This document shows positions 60,049 through 64,000 of a DNA stretch of 64,000 nt, in pieces; position 1 is the stretch's first letter; every line of letters starts with the position of its first letter. The notes below the pieces were generated by a model that made no database searches, was not told where the DNA came from, and saw nothing but the letters and a program-made list of their open reading frames with translations. A program made the translations under genes and the position numbers. This DNA is from Emiliania huxleyi CCMP1516. Taxonomy: Eukaryota; Haptophyta; Isochrysidales; Noelaerhabdaceae. Location: NCBI RefSeq assembly GCF_000372725.1, contig NW_005198167.1:78880-142879 (forward strand). Direction: 5' to 3'.

Positions 60049-61724
60049 GTGAGGTCCGATGTGCTCACGCGGCGAGAGGCGGTCGCGCTGATCTCGGAGC
60101 AGCCGGCACCGAGCTCTCGCTCCGCCGAGGCTGTGAGGCTGCGCCGAGCTCACCCCGAGCTCGTCCGAGATAGGAGCTCCTCGAGCTCGACTTCGGCGCT
60201 GTGCACGAAGACGAGCAGCTCCTCCTCGTGCACAAGCCCTTCCAGGAGCGCACTCCACATGCCGATACCGTCGAGCGCCCGGCTCTCCACATGCCAGCAA
60301 GAATGAGGAGACAGACGCCCACCTTACACAATAGCTCGCGCCGTCCTTCGGTCACCTTAGGTGCGTATGTCGGCGCCGTCGAGGCCAGCGCCGACTCGCG
60401 AGGCAGTGTCTGGGAAGCGTCTGGGAGGTGTTTAGGAAGTGTGTGTCTCTAGGCCAGCTGGCGCCGACTCGCCCGACGAGCCGTCGCTGCACGAGTGGCT
60501 CGTGGGGACGCACCCGTCCGTCATGACCGCCGCCGGCACCACCCGCGTCTGCCACAACCTCGACTACGCCACTAGCGGCGTGGTCGCTTGTGCAAAGTCC
60601 GAGGGCGCGGCGCGCGAAGTCGGCCGTCTCTTCGAGGCGCGGAAGGCGCGGATGCTACGCCGCCTTTGTCGTATCTCGGCTGCATCTCGGACAGCTCGGC
60701 CGTATCTCTCGGGGCAGGTGCGGAAGCTGTACGCCGCCCTTGTTTTTGGCCATCCGGCGTGGGAGGAGCGCAACATCTCAGCGCGCATCGCGGTGACGGC
60801 CCGCAAGTTCCGTCAGTCCGTCACGAAGGCTTCCTGGGGCAAGGCGCGGCAGTGTACGGGATGGACGAGGGAGGGGCAGGCTGCTCACACAAAAGCACAA
60901 CCCCGGGCCCGAATCGCACGACAGCACAGACACGCAGACACAATAGCACAGACAGGGTCCCAGGCTGCTCACTCTGCACGTGCACCGGGCCTTGCACGAA
61001 CGCCGTGCCGGCTCCTGCCCGTGTTCAGGCGTGGAGATGCGAGGGACTAGCCTGGCCCTTGCCCCACCACCTCGTGTGTGGGGGGAGACGCCTACCTGAC
61101 CTCCCCTTAGGCGGCCACGACGACGGCGACCGTCGCTGCGCGCGGAAGGCTCGTGCTCCTACTGTGTGAATACGTATTCCACGTATTCCAAATGACCTCC
61201 AAAAAGGCCGTATTCCAAACGAGGCCCCCAAATGGACGTATTCCGTATAAAATTTTCTTCGCTCCGCGAATTCACACAGTAGGCTCGTGCTGCCGCCGCA
61301 CCGAGGGAAGGAAGCGTCGCTGCTGTGGCTGACGCCGCTCACGGGGCGGCGCCACCAGTTGCGGCTGCACATGGCGCACATCGGCCACCCCATCGTCGGC
61401 GACGTCACGTACGGCGCCGACCGGCGCTCCTACCGCATGTTCCTGCACGCGGCAGCGCTCGAGCTTCCCTCGGCCGGGCTGCTCGGGCAAGGGCGTGCAG
61501 GGGCGGACGGCGGCGCCGATGGCGGCGCCGATGGCGGCGGCTCCGGCTGTGCGGACGATGCGTGGGTGAGAGGAGTGGCACCGCTGGCGCCGCGGGGCTG
61601 GCACAACGCTTTCACGCCGTCGGAGCCGCTCCGCAGCCCCGCGTTTTGGCCGGGCGCAGTGGGTGAGCTGCTGGGCAGCGGCAGTCAAGGGGCGCTCAAG
61701 GGGATCCGAGCCGCTGACAGATGA
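60049..61724 (+). CDS. RluA/RPUSD-type pseudouridine synthase, at least five exons
   Basis: Exons that join: to 60247 (ELDFGAVHEDEQLLLVHKPF), 60453-60645 (catalytic motif RVCHNLDYATSGVVACAKS), 60718-60843 (VRKLYAALVFGHPAWEERN), 61111-61163 and 61280-61724 (LTPLTGRRHQLRLHMAHIGH then PIVGDVTYG). The family isomerises uridine to pseudouridine in RNA; the Asp of HxLDxxTSG is catalytic. Here the usual HRLD Arg is Asn, as variants occur in RPUSD1-like proteins. Introns 60248-60452, 60646-60717 and 60844-61110 all need GC donors. The last intron lies wholly inside a 126-bp inverted-repeat element. The N-terminal exon shows an unresolved frame change near 60170. The C-terminal tail is Gly/Asp-rich. 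Confidence 0.75.
61158..61283 (+). mobile_element. 126-bp hAT-like MITE acting as an intron (introner)
   Basis: Perfect 14-bp terminal inverted repeats, CCTACTGTGTGAAT and ATTCACACAGTAGG. It is flanked by the 8-bp direct repeat CTCGTGCT (61150-61157 and 61284-61291). A GT at 61164 and an AG at 61278-61279 lie inside the two termini. Removing 61164-61279 leaves 18 extra nucleotides, six codons, and keeps the pseudouridine synthase frame. Unspliced, the insertion shifts the frame. Confidence 0.85.
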
Positions 61725-61879
61725 GAGAGGGGAAATCGCGTGCCCGTGACCCGTGCGACTCGAGATTCTGGGGCACTCTGCTGACGAGGACTGTGCGAGC
61801 TGCGACGAACGACGTCGACGATGTGGGTGCGTGTGCCGTGTGGTGTCCTGTCGAGTGTCGTCGGGTGTCGGCTCGGGCT

Positions 61880-62049
61880 GGGTCGCAACTGGGCTCTGGG
61901 GCGTCAACAACTGGCACCTCTCCTGGGACGGAACGCACACCACGCACCGCTTCGGCGACAACGTGCCGCCGCATCTGAAGAGCAAACTCGTCAACAAGGA
62001 GCACCCCGAGAACGTCGCCAGGTGGAACGAGATTCTCGCGGAGCGGTGA
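61880..62049 (+). CDS. Terminal exon of an unidentified gene
   Basis: The frame reads LWGVNNWHLSWDGTHTTHRF then GDNVPPHLKSKLVNKEHPEN and VARWNEILAER, ending at 62049. Trp/His-rich, well-ordered coding sequence. No upstream exon was identified; the region 61725-61880 reads poorly. A following GATTCTCGCGGAGCGG direct duplication (62031 and 62050) lies partly in the coding end. Family not recognised. Confidence 0.4.
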
Positions 62050-62085
62050 AGATTCTCGCGGAGCGGTCGGAGCGGTCGGTGAAAG

Positions 62086-62645
62086 CAATTTAGATCTAGC
62101 ACCGGGAAAGCATCGGACGAGGATCGCGCGAGCTGTGACCCATGTTACTCTGTCTATCTGTCTCGGGTCAGTCATTTTCTGTCTGTCTGCGTCTGTGTCT
62201 GTCTCTGGAGCAGGCGGACATCGCTTCCAGGGGGGGGGGGCGTGCACTAGCATGTGGTGAAGCCTATCTGGGGGGATCGGGACCTTTGTACACCGCGTAG
62301 TCTCCACCCGAGACTGGTAGTGGTTGGTACACCGCGTAGTCTCCACCCGAGACCCGACCGGCTCAAACCTGCGGCTGCGCAAAGAAAAAGCAATCCTTTT
62401 TACGTCAGTACGGAACACAACTCTCTCTCACAGCAGACAGGCTCGACACAGGCGCGCGGACTGGCCGAAAGAATTCTAACAATTTCACAACTTCCTTACC
62501 GCTTACGCTTGTACCCACAATTAATTATACGAATTTGCGGTAACTACTTGGAGTTGGCCCAAGACCTACTGACAATACTGTACTGACTGACGTTGGTCAT
62601 TGGACTAGGGTCCTCGTTGGACTAGGGTCCGCGCTCGCCGCCGGA
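62086..62645. other. Spacer, no gene supported
   Basis: Contains a CTGTCTGTC-type short repeat at 62160-62200, a G-run at 62231-62240 and a 35-bp near-identical direct repeat (GTACACCGCGTAGTCTCCAC at 62288 and 62328). AT-richer at 62390-62590, perhaps the 3' flank of the PARP-like gene. Confidence 0.5.
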
Positions 62646-63998
62646 TCAGGGCGCGCGGAAGTACAGGCGGTACGCGGGAAGCGCCTGCTGCGGTGTTTCG
62701 CACACGAGCTCGTCATAGTCCATGACGGTCCCGTCGCGCGCGCCGTCCATGCACTCGTAGTTGTGCGCCGCCGAGACGAACGCGTAGTGCGAGTTGAACT
62801 GCGGTTGCAGCGCTCGATCTTTGAGCTTGCTCTTGCTCGTCAGATTGCTGGGTCGCGCGTAGTCGGGCGTGCGGCTCACCGGGTACACCATCCCAGGAGC
62901 GACGAACGCGGCGATGAGGACGTGCTCGCCGGCGGAGTTTGGCGGGTTGCGCTGCGACTTGAACTCGCCCGTGGCGTAGCGGCAGGCGTACTCGGCGTAG
63001 GTGGTCATGTACAGTCCGCGGCCAAACCATGGCTCGTCGCGGTAGGGCACGACAGCGAAGCCATTCTTGCACACGTTGTCAGCGACCGCGTGCGAGCAGC
63101 CGTGCAGCGCGAGCATGATGTTCTGGTTCTGCAGCTTGTCGCGAGGAAGGAAGCGCGCGCGGAGCTGGGCGAACACTGCTGCCTTCTCGCCCGTGCGGTC
63201 GCCGCTCGGGTAGTTCGGGTTGAAGGGTCCCGGGGTGGCGCCCGAGGAGCGGCGCGAATCCATCTGCTCGACGAGGTTGTAAAAGGCCTGGCGGTCGCTA
63301 GCCGGCACGTCGATCGCCTCGATGCGCGTCAGCGTGAAACCCATCGGCAGCTTCTCCTGAATGGGGCCCGCCCGGCGGCCCCGCCCGCCCTTAGCCCACA
63401 GCTCGCGAAGCATCGTCACCTCTGTGCCAAATGGTGAAGGCGGTGCCACCGCAGGCCAAATATCGAGGCCAGAGTAGCAGCGCCGGCGCGCACTCTGGTA
63501 TTGGCTGTTGAAGTGGGCGAGCGGTCCAGCAGCCACGGACAGCACGGTGCCGCCAGGCGAGCTGCTGTCGACCGTATCGACAAGCCTGTCGATGGCGGAC
63601 GTCCTCGCCGACTGGGACGCGGCGCTCAGCTGCGCATTTTCTGCCCGAAGTCGCGCATGCGTCTGCTGGGCAGCAGTCAGCTGTTGCTGAAGCCCGTGCT
63701 GGCCCTGCTGGGAGGCCCGCGCGCGCCGCTCCGCCTCCTCCCGCTGCGCCTGCTCCTGCTGCGCCCGCTGCTCGGCGCGCTGGCGCGCCCGCTCAGCCTC
63801 AGCGAGCTCAGCAGCAGTGGGAAGCGGCGCCACCGCTGCTGGCGGCGGTGGCGGTGGAGGCGCTGGAGCGGTGAGGGCGAAGGCGCCGAGGTCGCCAAGC
63901 AAGTGGCGAACAGACACAGAGACGCGGGCGTGGCAAGGGGGGTGGGCGGTGCCAGCTGCAACGAGGGCGGCAAGGCCGCCCGCGCCAAGGATGGCCTG
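62646..63998 (-). CDS. PARP-like ADP-ribosyltransferase with coiled-coil N-terminus (5' end outside window)
   Basis: The frame is open to the right edge, so the start lies beyond it. A Pro-rich linker (TAPAPPPPPPP) and a Glu/Gln/Arg coiled coil (about 70 residues) are followed by the catalytic domain: IMLALHGCSHAVADNVCKNG, WFGRGLYMTTYAEYACRYAT, HVLIAAFVAPGMVYPVSR and DELVCETPQQALPAYRLYF. These give the H-Y-E triad of PARP enzymes: the His of LHG, the Tyr of GLYMTTYAEYA and the Glu of DELVCE. Such enzymes transfer ADP-ribose from NAD to proteins or nucleic acids. Lack of a WWE or BRCT domain in the visible part leaves the subfamily open. The hydrophobic AILGAGGLAALVAAG at the edge may be part of a membrane helix. 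Confidence 0.75.
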   Translation of the reverse strand, partial: QAILGAGGLAALVAAGTAHPPCHARVSVSVRHLLGDLGAFALTAPAPPPPPPPAAVAPLPTAAELAEAERARQRAEQRAQQEQAQREEAERRARASQQGQHGLQQQLTAAQQTHARLRAENAQLSAASQSARTSAIDRLVDTVDSSSPGGTVLSVAAGPLAHFNSQYQSARRRCYSGLDIWPAVAPPSPFGTEVTMLRELWAKGGRGRRAGPIQEKLPMGFTLTRIEAIDVPASDRQAFYNLVEQMDSRRSSGATPGPFNPNYPSGDRTGEKAAVFAQLRARFLPRDKLQNQNIMLALHGCSHAVADNVCKNGFAVVPYRDEPWFGRGLYMTTYAEYACRYATGEFKSQRNPPNSAGEHVLIAAFVAPGMVYPVSRTPDYARPSNLTSKSKLKDRALQPQFNSHYAFVSAAHNYECMDGARDGTVMDYDELVCETPQQALPAYRLYFRAP

Positions 63999-64000
63999 CT

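Overview
This looks like nuclear DNA of a GC-rich eukaryotic microalga, with a haptophyte as my best guess (inference, not proven). The evidence is: genes split by short spliceosomal introns; many CT, GT and AG microsatellites; Ala/Gly/Pro-rich proteins; at least one protein with an algal-style organelle-targeting leader (PDZ gene near 14 kb); and no operons, ribosome-binding sites or other bacterial organisation. Many introns can only be joined in frame with a GC donor (GC-AG introns), which is unusual in itself. A pelagophyte or dinoflagellate origin is not excluded.

Layout. 0-8 kb: the 3' end of a superfamily 2 helicase-like gene, a single-pass membrane protein whose frame is broken by a 10-bp duplication, two F-box/kelch paralogues, and a secreted protein between them. 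8-12 kb: a serine carboxypeptidase S28 fragment and a ten-exon cPLA2/patatin-like acyl hydrolase, reconstructed exon by exon. 13-19 kb: a four-exon PDZ protein, two unknown leftward genes, and a nested repeat (a 318-bp repeat split by a 1,028-bp insertion with a 13-bp target duplication). 19-24.4 kb: low-complexity DNA, a PH-domain fragment, a four-TM ER-type protein and a 0.67-kb array of alternating hairpins. 24.5-31 kb: polyQ/coiled-coil ORFs and a non-LTR retrotransposon (endonuclease plus reverse transcriptase). 31-36 kb: an ankyrin protein, a small unknown gene and a GT61-like glycosyltransferase. 36-43 kb: microsatellite-rich DNA, transposon-type ORF debris and a Pro/Gly/Ala-repeat protein. 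43-50 kb: a membrane-anchored ParB-like protein, an 869-bp Mutator-like non-autonomous element and a complete five-exon serine carboxypeptidase S10. 51-64 kb: an FkbM methyltransferase, a small coiled-coil gene, two tandem F-box/RCC1 paralogues, a pseudouridine synthase carrying a transposon-derived intron, and a PARP-like catalytic domain open at the right edge.

The genes do not form one pathway; they look like ordinary alga housekeeping and adaptor genes. What stands out is how the introns are built. (1) A 126-bp element with 14-bp inverted termini and an 8-bp target duplication lies inside a pseudouridine synthase exon. Splicing at a GT and an AG within its own termini restores the frame exactly. 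(2) Two introns of unrelated genes share a homologous 3' half. (3) Several introns carry decamer arrays or tandem copies of their own 5' splice site. Together these suggest active intron creation by mobile DNA (introners).
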